This document shows positions 1 to 9,596 of a DNA stretch of 64,000 nucleotides, piece by piece. Within the stretch, counting starts at the first letter, position 1. Every line of letters starts with the position of its first letter. The DNA comes from Ochromonas danica (Eukaryota; Sar; Chrysophyceae; Chromulinales; Chromulinaceae): positions 175,064 to 239,063 of the forward strand of contig VKHL01000015.1 of the NCBI GenBank assembly GCA_015146655.1. The letters run 5' to 3'. The notes beneath the pieces are model-generated. The model had not been told where the DNA came from. It was given only the letters and a program-made list of their open reading frames with translations, and ran no database searches. The translations under genes were made by a program, and so were the position numbers.

Positions 1-991
1 AAAGTGGTAGATTTGCTTCTTCTTCCTCGTGGGGAGGTATTGACAAAGCTGGAGTTTTAGGACGACCATCACGCAGGGCAGGCAAAGGGATTTGACTTGG
101 TTCTTCAAGGGTCAATGTTTTCAATGCATTGCTTAGCTTCTCTCCATACGATGTATGAGCACGTTTCGGACCATCGCGGTTCTGTCTGCGCCGCTTGTCT
201 CTCTTCAACGCCTTCTGGTCGAAGAGAAAGCCATACTTGCGGTCATTACGATATAAGCAGGTTGAGATGTGAGCAATAGGGATGACAGTGTTCTCGCTGA
301 TATAGAACTGAGAATCATGTCTGATGTTCATAACAGAGTCTTCGCCATAGGTGCGCTTGGTAAACGCCTTCTCCACTTCCACGGGATTGAACTGACCTCC
401 AGACTTCAGAATTGGCACTCCATCTATACCCGGCCTGGTCTCCTGAGGGCCATTTTTAACATAAGATAAGACCTTGCTTGGTTTGGGTAGCATGGGGACG
501 CTACCTTGGCTGGCAGGTCGCTGGCGTTGTTTCTTTCCATCATAGAGAGATGGGGAAGTACTGCGAGAGAGACTGGATGCATTGGCTTGCTTTAACAGTC
601 TGACAGAGGACTTGAAGAATTCTCTTCGCTCTTCAAATTTCATAGCACGTTTCTGGAAAATGGTGGGGTTGGTGGGGACTGTGTGGGGGCGAGAAGATGT
701 GGAGGGGAGAGGAGCAAGGTCGATGGGCGGGAAGACATTGACCATGTGCTCTTCATCTTCACGACACCAAACAGTCTTGCCATCAAAAAATCCGTCATCA
801 ACGATCCACTGATAGTCATCACTATCCAACCCGCTGTTGGGGGGACAGTAGAATCCAGGCACACTTTGCACTCGCTCACGATCAGCAGTTCGTACACGAA
901 CTTGCCCAAATTCTAGATCATAGCGATCTTGAACAAACTCTACAGCATCTTCTAGGCATGGTACAGCTTTACTGCGTCGTTTGGAGCTCAT
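1..991 (-). CDS. Hypothetical protein, C-terminus cut by window edge
   Basis: An ATG at 991 on the minus strand opens a frame with no stop down to base 1, about 330 codons, so the gene continues beyond the window. The protein starts MSSKRRSKAVPCLEDAVEF. Near residues 50-90 it has an acidic and aromatic stretch containing DSDDYQWIVDDGFFDGKTVW. A basic segment follows (KRDKRRRQNRDGPKR), consistent with a nuclear or nucleic-acid-binding protein. I recognise no family. Its start lies 189 bp from the start of the divergent gene at 1181, so the two probably share a promoter. The uninterrupted frame makes coding very likely; the function is unknown. Confidence 0.75.
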   Translation of the reverse strand, partial: MSSKRRSKAVPCLEDAVEFVQDRYDLEFGQVRVRTADRERVQSVPGFYCPPNSGLDSDDYQWIVDDGFFDGKTVWCREDEEHMVNVFPPIDLAPLPSTSSRPHTVPTNPTIFQKRAMKFEERREFFKSSVRLLKQANASSLSRSTSPSLYDGKKQRQRPASQGSVPMLPKPSKVLSYVKNGPQETRPGIDGVPILKSGGQFNPVEVEKAFTKRTYGEDSVMNIRHDSQFYISENTVIPIAHISTCLYRNDRKYGFLFDQKALKRDKRRRQNRDGPKRAHTSYGEKLSNALKTLTLEEPSQIPLPALRDGRPKTPALSIPPHEEEEANLPL

Positions 992-1180
992 ACTCCGTAC
1001 TGTGCTGTATTTTGCCCTGACCGTTTCGTCTTAAGTTAACTGGCAGAAACGCACCGGAGAGATAGTTTCTGAACTGCAGCGTGTTTATCATCTCTGGTGA
1101 ACTTCCAGACTTGTTGGACTGCTTCTAATCTGGTGCTTGTTGGACGTACCTTTTGACTTAGATTCAATGGTTTAATCAAA

Positions 1181-3006
1181 ATGGATCTTGCAGACTCTAC
1201 TGTTATTGACGTGCTGCAGAGTGTGAGTACAACTGTCAGCCCAATCACTGCTACCATTACCACCAGCAACTCTGACAGAACAAGCGACAAGAATAGCGAT
1301 GAAAATTCAAACGTGAATGGCAATGATGACAATGGAAACGGAAATGGACATAGCGATGTCGAGACGGCTGAGAGGACGTCAATCAGAGCGCTGGCTGGCG
1401 AAGAGGCCTCTGACTTTGCTGCCACTGACCCTGCAGCACTTCTTGGACAGTCTCTGGCCCGCTTTTCTCTCTTGTTCAACAAACTTGTCGAGACACTCTG
1501 TGAGCTCTTCCAACACTCTTGGCTGGCATCAGCTGCAAGAATTCATTATGTACTCTACCTCTACCTCACCGCGCACATCAACGGCGGGACCAACTGGCTC
1601 GCCTCTCAGCTCTCCTTGCTCTACCATGAGCGACGAGAGCTAATCGTGCGCTTGATGAAAGACCTCCTGTTCGAGCAGTTTCAATTCGAGCTTTATTACT
1701 CCCTAGAGAGTCTCTTGACAAGTTATGGTAAAGTTGTGTTCACTTGCTGTCAGATGACATTCTCAACTCATTGACCTGTTTTGTGTCTTAATTAGCTCAG
1801 CCAGTGATCAGCCGAATCTCCATTGAGAAGCGATTGGATGCTTTGAAAGAGGCTGACTTGGTCAAAGGCTTCGATCTGGATGATTTCAAGCAACAGCTGA
1901 CTCAAGTGCATTCGATTAATAACACCGCTGGCAGGTCCATGAATCGATTGCAGGCTCTGTTGCTTCGCATCCCTCCTGTCTACTCCAACCTCCGTGCGGA
2001 TATCTTTCTCTTCGTGTTGGGCTTTCCTGCCGCTAAACCAGATCAATCTCGACATAATCTATTCGTAGCCAAAGGAAGATGGCTGTGCAATGCTACTGGG
2101 AGTTGTGATGCGGAAGAACGGCGCCGCAGAATTAGAGAGATCGTGGAACAGCGCACTAGGTTTTCACCGGATGCTTTGGATCGACTCGTGGCGCAGAAGG
2201 CTATGGCACGTCAGCTGAATGGAGGCAATGAGATGAATGAGGAAGAGGGCGACGAAAATGAAGAAAATCGACCCGTTGCTACAAATACTGCGAATAAGCT
2301 AAACTCGCCCGCAAGTCATGTCGTGTCGGGGGTTGGGCATATTGAAACTAGCCCATTAGTCCCTAACAAGGTAGTCGATGAACTGGGTAATAAGAGGCCT
2401 CGAAGCGAAGATGATGTAGAGGTCAAGAAGAAGAAAAAGAGAAAGAAAAGAGAGAAACAGAAGAATAGCCTGGAGGGCACGCCGTCGTCTCAACCTGTTC
2501 CTCTTCCTCCTACCTCACCATCCAATGAGACTTACCGCACAGTGACTAAAGAGGAGAAGGTCTTAGAAGGTGAGGACATTGCCATTCAGTGGATGAATGG
2601 AAGTGTGGTTGATCGCACAGTGCTGGAAGAACGCGTACAAGAAGCACTGGCCAAGTTGAAGCCTTTTTATTCCGACCAACAACGATATGAAAGCTGTGAG
2701 GAAGCGGTGAAGCACCTATTGGAAAGCTTCTTCGACCCATCCAAAGAAGACAGTGAGATTGTTGATCTATGCAAGAAGATTAATAGCAGGTTCGTCCCTC
2801 CAAACTGCATTGAGATGAGAGGCAAGTTTCGAGAGATCTTCCCTTCGCGGCAGTTTGTGAAAACTCCACGCTATCGAACTGTTTTGATCACGGTGCGCGA
2901 GCCAGTCCCTAGCCGTTCTACGCCATCCCATACCACCAAGGGTGTAAGTAATGGGAAGGTGATTCTTGAGAAAGAGGAAGGTGAAATAAGCGACAGTGGG
3001 GGTTGA
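1181..3006 (+). CDS. Hypothetical nuclear protein, two exons
   Basis: The model joins 1181-1727 and 1796-3006. The 68-bp intron starts GTAAAG and ends TTAG, and the frame is kept exactly across it, giving 585 residues. The N-terminal ~70 residues are Ser/Thr/Asn-rich. Residues ~80-300 look helical (LLFNKLVETLCELFQHSW, LKDLLFEQFQFELYYSLESL). The C-terminal half is disordered with a lysine/arginine block (VKKKKKRKKREKQK) that would serve as a nuclear localisation signal, and the protein ends in an acidic EEGEISDSGG. No known domain is recognised. It is divergent from the partial gene at 991. The role is unknown; a nuclear chromatin or RNA factor is only a guess from composition. Confidence 0.8.
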
Positions 3007-3467
3007 TGACATGGATGCGATATTATACGCACCTTTTGCCTGTATTGCCATGGGGCATGTGTTACATGTATACCAAATGAGATTGAGCAGTGAGAACCCT
3101 TCATGTGAGGAAACATGGAATGGTTACTATCACGATGGAATGGGCAGAAATTCTAGACATACAATTAGTTCATGTTGGCAGGTCTCCTAACGTATGACGC
3201 CACCCAAGACATTGTAAATACCGACCATAAGTTAGTTCATGACAGGCAAGAATCTTAGATAATACCATAATAATGACTAGTTTGTTGATCGAATGGACGC
3301 TCTTTTAAAACCATTCCACGATGTCAACTTAAACCCTCTGCGTGGATTCCATTCGTGGGTTGATAAGGCAGTGAGTGAATCTTGCTGGGAAGATCAATTT
3401 GCTTTTGTCATCTCTCTGTCCTCACCTTGTACAAGTAGACAGACCAGCAGATCCACATTGACACACC
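3007..3467. other. Intergenic gap, 461 bp
   Basis: This stretch lies between two genes on the same strand. It should hold the 3' end of the upstream gene and the promoter of the deaminase-fold gene. I see no RNA gene, no repeat and no convincing open frame in it. Confidence 0.5.
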
Positions 3468-5407
3468 ATGAATATTTTAGTTCATAACATCTCACACTCA
3501 GACTTTGTTTTGGAGATTAATGAAGCAAAAGAAGGCAAACAATCTTCTTATCGGGCGAGACCAAGATACAATAGTTTCAAGGCCCTCTCTCAAGCAATCT
3601 ACACCAAGCTACAAGACGAAGGAGATATCCAAGTCCGATATCTTCCTGACTCTTCTAACTCTGCTGGAGACATCCCCATCGGCTTTGAATTAAAGAGTTG
3701 TCTGAAAGAAAACAGCGAATCCTTGCGAATTCAAAAAGAATACGCGGTCGATAATGATGGCCATAGTAATCCACGATCTGTATTTATCAGTACAGTCTAC
3801 TTCCCACTATTAGCTGTACTCATTCCAAAATGGCTCAAAGAAGTGCAGCACTCTGGTCAACGCCGGATCGTATTGGTCTCTGGGCGAGGCAGTCGCACGG
3901 CTGCTCATCAGAATGAGGATGATGTAAGCAAAGACAACTCAACAGAGGTGGTAGGACAGCTCATGTCGATCTTCATTCGCAAGGTCTTACCTGGCGTGAC
4001 GGTGGAATTGCTTCATTCTTCCTCCAACCTCTTCCGCTACGATGAGAACATCCTCTTCGTCAAGCTACAACTCTTACCACTCATTGATGGATATCGAGAT
4101 GAAATCGTTCAGAAATATGGAGAGAATTGGAAGAATCGCATGCGCTTAACTTTGTCGTTTGCGGACGGATCCACAGCGCGTATCAGCTCCATCAACGCCT
4201 CTCTGCGCCATTACAGGTAAGCACAGTGTCTAATCCAAGGAGATGATCATTGCCACAGCCATGCTTAGACCAGGTTGTGTTTTTCTAGGCCTTCTTACTT
4301 GCACTTTTGGAGATTGAAGACCTTTTGGCGTGATTGTCAGGTAATGAGAGCAATAATTGTCATTCATGCGTATAGTCTAGTTGTTATTTGTTCTGACTGT
4401 TACTGTTATTGTTAATGTTACTGGTGTGTTGTTGAATTGTCATGCAGATTGATGAAGACGATATTGAATGGCATTCCTATGAAGAAATCTCTACTGATGC
4501 AGCTTTCTCAACGAGGATTCTCAGTCCTGATCACTCAGCCTACCGCATTATCAAGGAGATGATGGCCTTCAAAGAAGAGTTCTTGAGGGTTTCTCGTACG
4601 GAAGACCACGAACTCAAGTCTTTTTGGCTTCGCAAGACTGAGAAACCTGTTCTGGCGATCGTGTTGATTGAGAAGGAAGGCGTCGTAAAGACCTATCGTG
4701 CGACGAATATGGAGGTCTCCATGCCCACTGGCTCTCTTTGCGCTGAGCGAAATGCGATTGGCTCGGCACTGGCGGAGAATCCTTCTCTCACTCGCAAGCA
4801 GATAAAGCAGATCGCTGTGTATAGCATAAATCCTAAGGAATGGAAAACGAGCTCTGACGGGGCCAAGGCAAGGTCTGACAGCAACATGAGTGATAGGGCT
4901 GTTGAGGTTGCTGGCCCCTTTCTCAACGGAGTGGATGATAGTGCAGCTCTCGCTCTTCGCAATGCCCAGTCTAAACTGTGTGCTGTGGTAGATGGAGTGC
5001 ATGGCGAAGGAAAGGGTAGATCAGAGAGCACGTTGAGCGAGAACAGTGTGATGGTGGCGGATTTAATCTCTCCCAGACAAGCAGATAGCCCCGCGGGAGA
5101 AATCGATGCCATGCAAGTCTACTCCATGAGAGGCTCTTCTGAACGATCTCCTGCGAGTAAGCGAAGGAAGATCGAGTTATTGGGTCGAAGCTACCAACGC
5201 CAGGTTGCTTTTGTTGCGGAGAATTGTTCCCGTGCGAAGATGACCACCATTGATGCAGTGGAGAATGATATGAATCCTCTCAAACCTTGCGGTGCTTGCA
5301 ATGAGTGGTTGAAGAAGATCGCGGAGGTGAATCCAGCCTTGAGCATCGTCACCTTCACGGATACCAACTTCCAGGGCTTCTATTGTGAGCAAGTTAGTGA
5401 ATGTTAG
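3468..5407 (+). CDS. Cytidine-deaminase-fold protein with large N-terminal domain
   Basis: Three exons, 3468-4216, 4289-4340 and 4448-5407, splice in frame to 586 residues. The 52-bp middle exon encodes RPSYLHFWRLKTFWRDCQ. The C-terminal half carries the zinc-dependent deaminase signature: GSLCAERNAIGSAL (zinc cysteine plus catalytic glutamate) and, after about 150 intervening residues, PCGACNEWL with the other two zinc cysteines. The cysteine in CAE points to the cytidine deaminase branch rather than the histidine-type dCMP/ADAR branch. The insert between the two motifs is about 110 residues, Ser-rich and probably disordered, unusually long for the family. The ~250-residue N-terminal domain is not recognised. 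Substrate (free cytidine, nucleotide or RNA) cannot be told from sequence. Confidence 0.8.
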
Positions 5408-5502
5408 TTTCCAACAGACATCTTTGGACGTCTTGGAATGTCAAAACAGATCCTATTCTTCACCGTGTGCTAAATGATTGTCTGATTCCTTCCATGGTCA
5501 TC

Positions 5503-5508
5503 AATAAA
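5503..5508 (+). promoter_or_regulatory. Candidate polyadenylation signal AATAAA
   Basis: A canonical hexamer lies 96 bp after the stop of the deaminase-fold gene, inside the 190-bp tail-to-tail gap with the minus-strand Sfi1-like gene. Placement fits 3' end formation of the plus-strand transcript. Confidence 0.5.
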
Positions 5509-5597
5509 GTAAATGTTGTTCTCCTCGAAGAAATACACACAAACTCTTTCTTAATATATTATTTCACCTCTTTGCTTGAGGCCCAATGTAATCATCC

Positions 5598-7654
5598 TTA
5601 AACATCATTGAGCATATTTTGACACTGTTGAACGAAATTTAGAATCTCCATGGCGAGAAACACTTTCTCTTTCCTTCGCTTGGCCTTGTCGACTGACAAG
5701 TCGTCTGTTGAGGGCAGCAGAAGGACATCGCTTGGTGGGGAGTGTTGGGGTTCTTGAGTGTGGTCTAACAATGCTGGTGTAGAGATGGAATCAAGATAAG
5801 ACAGATCGCTCAAGGTTTTGGGTGGCTTTCTAGCCAGATGCAATTGGTTTAATGGAGGTGGTTGTGATAAAAACGTTGAAATGTCAATGTTTGATGGATT
5901 CTGTCCAAGTATTTCTCGAAGAGCTCCAACACGTGGCGATGGAAAGGATCGTTTTCTGACATCTCCTGAGAAGTCGGCATTGACGGGTTGACACTTTCCA
6001 TGGGTCTTTCCTACCCGGTCAGTTATTCTCCTGCTCTTCGTCGAAGGCGGTCTGTCTGATAACGGAGCTTTTCTCTTCCATATATCAACATATCTCCTTA
6101 TTCGTGTGCGAAGTCTATACAGTGGGAATAGAGAGGGATGATGAACAACATAAGTGATGACCTCACGGCAAACAGAGCGCTGGAGGTGTTGTTGGTAGCT
6201 GAGCTGAGCCTCTCTCAACACCTTGCGCTTCTCACTTTGTCTCTCTTGCCATACTCTCCACTTCTTCCAGGCCAATAGTATCCGAAATATTTTGAAGAAA
6301 TGCACTGCGAGGATCATTCTCTTTCGTTGGTGAGAGATGCTGACAAGAGAATAACTCCTCCACCTCGCCAAAGCATCAGCCAGACTGCCTAGCAAATATT
6401 GACAATGACCATGCAAGACACGTCGATGCAGCCCTATCTGTCTTTTCTTCCATTCTATCCAACGGCTTAGACAATGAGAAGCACTCTTGCCATGATGGAA
6501 CTGGCGTGCTTCACTAACTCGCTTCCGTTGCTCATGCGATCTGTTCAAACAATTATTAGTGCTAATTGAAACAAAGGCTTCGATCAATGATAGTAGGAGC
6601 TCACATTCTATGGGAAAATCTCCAAAGCCGAAAGATGTCTCTTCGTCTGAACAGTCGCCAGAGATTTTGCTCGTACGACAAGAGCCTCAGTTTCTGTCTT
6701 CGAATCAACGCTCTGCGCTTCAATCGCCTTAGCCAACGAAGGAAATAGTGGCAAACCATCCATTGATTCCTATAGAATATTGTTCGACAGTGGGAGTGAA
6801 ACTCTGGCAAGACGAAGAACACAGAATGAGTGAGAATAGTGAAACCTGATCTGATCGCAACGTTTCAATTGCTGGCAATGGAAATCCCTCTCAGCGATGT
6901 TTCCAAGAAGGCCATACCATCCTCTACGCAGTGCATAGCGATAGAAGCAGCCTCTATATTTGTCATACTGACTGCTGTCTCCATCTCTGTGGCTGGGATG
7001 GTGTAGTTTTTGGAATGACTGGTGGAAAGAGAGCCAACGACGAAATCCCTCCAGCAATTTCTCTCTTTTCCTGTTCTTCCTCTCTCTAACTATGTTATAT
7101 AGCCTCCTTAGGAATCGTCTCATCTGATATTTCTGATGGTGTTCTGTGTTCGACTTGTGAGATCTTCTCTCACGATGAGCTTCGAGGACCTTCTGAGAGA
7201 GACGATGCAGACAACCCAACGCTGACTCTCTGCGATACGTCAAAAGGATCGTATTTCTTTCCTTCTTTCCTTGCAATCGATCAGTCAGTCGACAGAAGAA
7301 CCTCTGCTGACACCTGCTCTCCCTCGTAGTAGATTGTGTTTGTGTTGTTTTCATGGAAGATGATGGAGGCACACATTGGAACGAGTGAAATCGCCGTAAT
7401 AGCCTCCTACCAAGTGCAAGATTATGGAATATCACCGCAAGGTGATGGACAGGATGTGATAGTCGCTGCCTCCTCATCCACTGCCTCCAGCGCCTCACTG
7501 CCTCTAGCATCTGATGGAAATGATGGAAATCAACTGCTAGCAGATCATCTCTCACATCCATCTGATGCAAGATATCATGTTGACGAAGCCATTCTCCAAA
7601 ACATGTGGTGATCAACCGATTATGATAATGAACCTCTGCGCGATCAAGATCCAT
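5598..7654 (-). CDS. Sfi1-like centrin-binding repeat protein
   Basis: Three exons on the minus strand (7654-6846, 6769-6605, 6540-5598) give about 638 residues. The introns are 76 and 64 bp; the second has a CACTAAT branch-like site. The protein is rich in Arg, Trp and Leu, with scattered repeats of the Sfi1 type such as LARWRSYSL, LLAWKKWRVWQ, FLRWLRRLKRRAL and LSRWIEWKKR, at irregular spacing across most of its length. Such helices bind centrin in basal bodies and centrosomes, so a basal-body or flagellar-root role is inferred. The first ATG is at 7654; an in-frame TGA lies shortly upstream, although a further 5' exon cannot be excluded. The C-terminal ~130 residues lack the repeats. Confidence 0.75.
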
Positions 7655-8243
7655 CACATCGATCAGATCGCATCAATCTCATCAATTGATCACGATGATT
7701 GACATGTTTTCACCTTTTAAGTTAACAATAGTTAAGGAATTACGTAATCGAGTGTAGACAATCGAATGCCATTAAATTTATAGTCTAGATACACTAGTAG
7801 ATCTACAATGGGCTAATTCGATGGGCTATGGTGGTGAACAACTCACAGTGATTGATAGGCAAAATAGAGCAAATCAAAAGAGAATATCACTCAATTAAAT
7901 TCTTCTACATCCTAAGGCAACCCTACAAATCCTACAAACAACGCAGCAATGATCAACACACCAAGAATCCTAGAGAGAAATTCAAATGACTTTGTCAACA
8001 GACTTTCCTCCAAACCTTTCATATGTTCATATGTGCAGAGATCAGCAAAGCCATAACAACAAAACAATAACACATAATTCTATAATGTGGAATCAACCGA
8101 ATCAACACATAAAAGTAATGTGCCAAGTTTTAAGACAACAACGAGAAGATGAGGCACCACCAGTGCCACGTCTATGACTAGGTGAGACCAAATCAAAAAA
8201 TATAACGCAAGGATTGGTTTTGAACAATAGGTCTAGATCTCTC
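7655..8243. other. Intergenic gap, about 590 bp, AT-rich
   Basis: This should hold the promoter of the Sfi1-like gene and the 3' region of the gene at 8244. No RNA gene, repeat array or convincing frame was seen. Confidence 0.5.
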
Positions 8244-8951
8244 TCAACTACTCGGTTGAATTGACGTTATCAACTTGTACACGAAATTATTTCCATTGAG
8301 AAAGTACTTGTTATGAATGTTAAACTCCCATTTAACAATAGTCACAGGCACGATCTCATTTTCCGAAGACGAGGTTGAAGAATCGTCTGGAGCATTGTGA
8401 ATGATCTTGGTGCAGGTGAAGTGAGAAAGAATCTCAACCTCGCATCCCTCTTCATTCAAACGACGAATAATTCGACAAGAAATTCGTTTGCCAACAGCAT
8501 CAGGCTTGTCACGATTCGCCAGACTCATCAATTCCGCGATGTTATCACGACCATAAATAGAAGTGGATGGACGACCAAAATAAACTGGCATGCAATTGAT
8601 CATCTGACAATTTATATCACAGAAAGTATAGAAAAATTGGAATATTAATGATACAGAAAGCGAATTCATCGTATTGCTGTGCATATCAGCGAACTGTCGA
8701 CGGAAATCTTGTTTTAAAATACGTGTAAATGTGCAACGGTATCGTTCAGCCAAATAGGCTTTCAACTGTTTCCTCTTTTCCCTTCTTATCAGAGATTGTT
8801 CTTTTCGAAGAGCTTTTTTAGTCTTTGCTTTCGTAGGGACGACGACGGCATGGTGGGTGCTCTCGTCTGTTAACAACTCCACGCTGTCATCTCGCGACGA
8901 CAGTATCTCTTCCAATATGTCGATATCAACATCTTCCGCAGTCCAAGACAT
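8244..8951 (-). CDS. Basic-region protein, possible NTF2/SnoaL-like C-terminus
   Basis: An open frame of 235 residues starts at an ATG at 8951. Residues ~45-85 form a strongly basic helical stretch (KKALRKEQSLIRREKRKQLK), reminiscent of a bZIP basic region but without a clear heptad-leucine zipper. The C-terminal part (GRDNIAELMSLANRDKPDAV, later VKWEFNIHNKYFLNGNNFVY) has the helix-then-strand pattern of small NTF2/SnoaL-like folds; this is a weak impression. Within the frame, GTATCATTAA at about 8664 and TTGTCAG about 50 bp on could bound a 51-bp in-frame intron, so the protein may be 17 residues shorter. A gene with a similar layout lies at 61755-63123. Confidence 0.65.
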   Translation of the reverse strand: MSWTAEDVDIDILEEILSSRDDSVELLTDESTHHAVVVPTKAKTKKALRKEQSLIRREKRKQLKAYLAERYRCTFTRILKQDFRRQFADMHSNTMNSLSVSLIFQFFYTFCDINCQMINCMPVYFGRPSTSIYGRDNIAELMSLANRDKPDAVGKRISCRIIRRLNEEGCEVEILSHFTCTKIIHNAPDDSSTSSSENEIVPVTIVKWEFNIHNKYFLNGNNFVYKLITSIQPSS

Positions 8952-9074
8952 GGAGTGGTTAATTTCTCTACTAATGCACAGTCAGCGGACAGGTTCCTTC
9001 AGAGTGGATGCAGCAGGTCTGGAAGAAGTCCAAGCGAGTGCGGGAGTGTGACCGTATAGAGTAGAGTCACCATC

Positions 9075-9114
9075 TACTGTACAGTAACTTACTGCACTGT
9101 ACAGTATGACGTCA
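9075..9114. promoter_or_regulatory. Palindrome cluster: TACTGTACAGTA, ACTGTACAGTA and TGACGTCA
   Basis: A perfect 12-bp palindrome (9075-9086) is followed 10 bp later by an 11-bp near-copy (9096-9106). Immediately next comes TGACGTCA (9107-9114), the classical CRE/bZIP site. The cluster sits 124-163 bp upstream of the start codon of the minus-strand basic-region gene and about 490 bp upstream of the giant plus-strand gene. A transcription-factor binding cluster is inferred, possibly an autoregulatory one, since the adjacent product has a basic region. Confidence 0.45.
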
Positions 9115-9596
9115 TAGACGGAAGAACAGCTTCCGGGGCTTCAACAAACACAACGCGCTTTTGAGAACAAAATGACAACTGAGGACTCTACGAAGCCCAT
9201 AGCCAGTGATTAGTTGATAGTTAATACTGATTAACGCTACGTTATTTAAGCTAAGCCAGGACAAGTGATGAACCTGGTTTAAAGTACAAATGAAGAATTT
9301 TAATAACGAATACCAACGAGCGAATCGGAACTAGACCTAGTCTACATCGTGTGCGACAGTTTCATTTTCACGTGCTGCGGCTGCGGCGTGTTTTTTGCGC
9401 TGGGCGATAACACGAACATATCGATATCGTCCAACCCCCAAGCAACCAACATTTGGACCAAAAACAACAAACAATACGAATTGGTCTAGTCTAGTAGCTA
9501 CAAAAGATTACCAAACGATCGAATATCTAGTGGATTGAATTAGAAATTAGTGAACAAAAAGAAAGATATTTGCCCTGCTGATTATACTGTCCAGTT

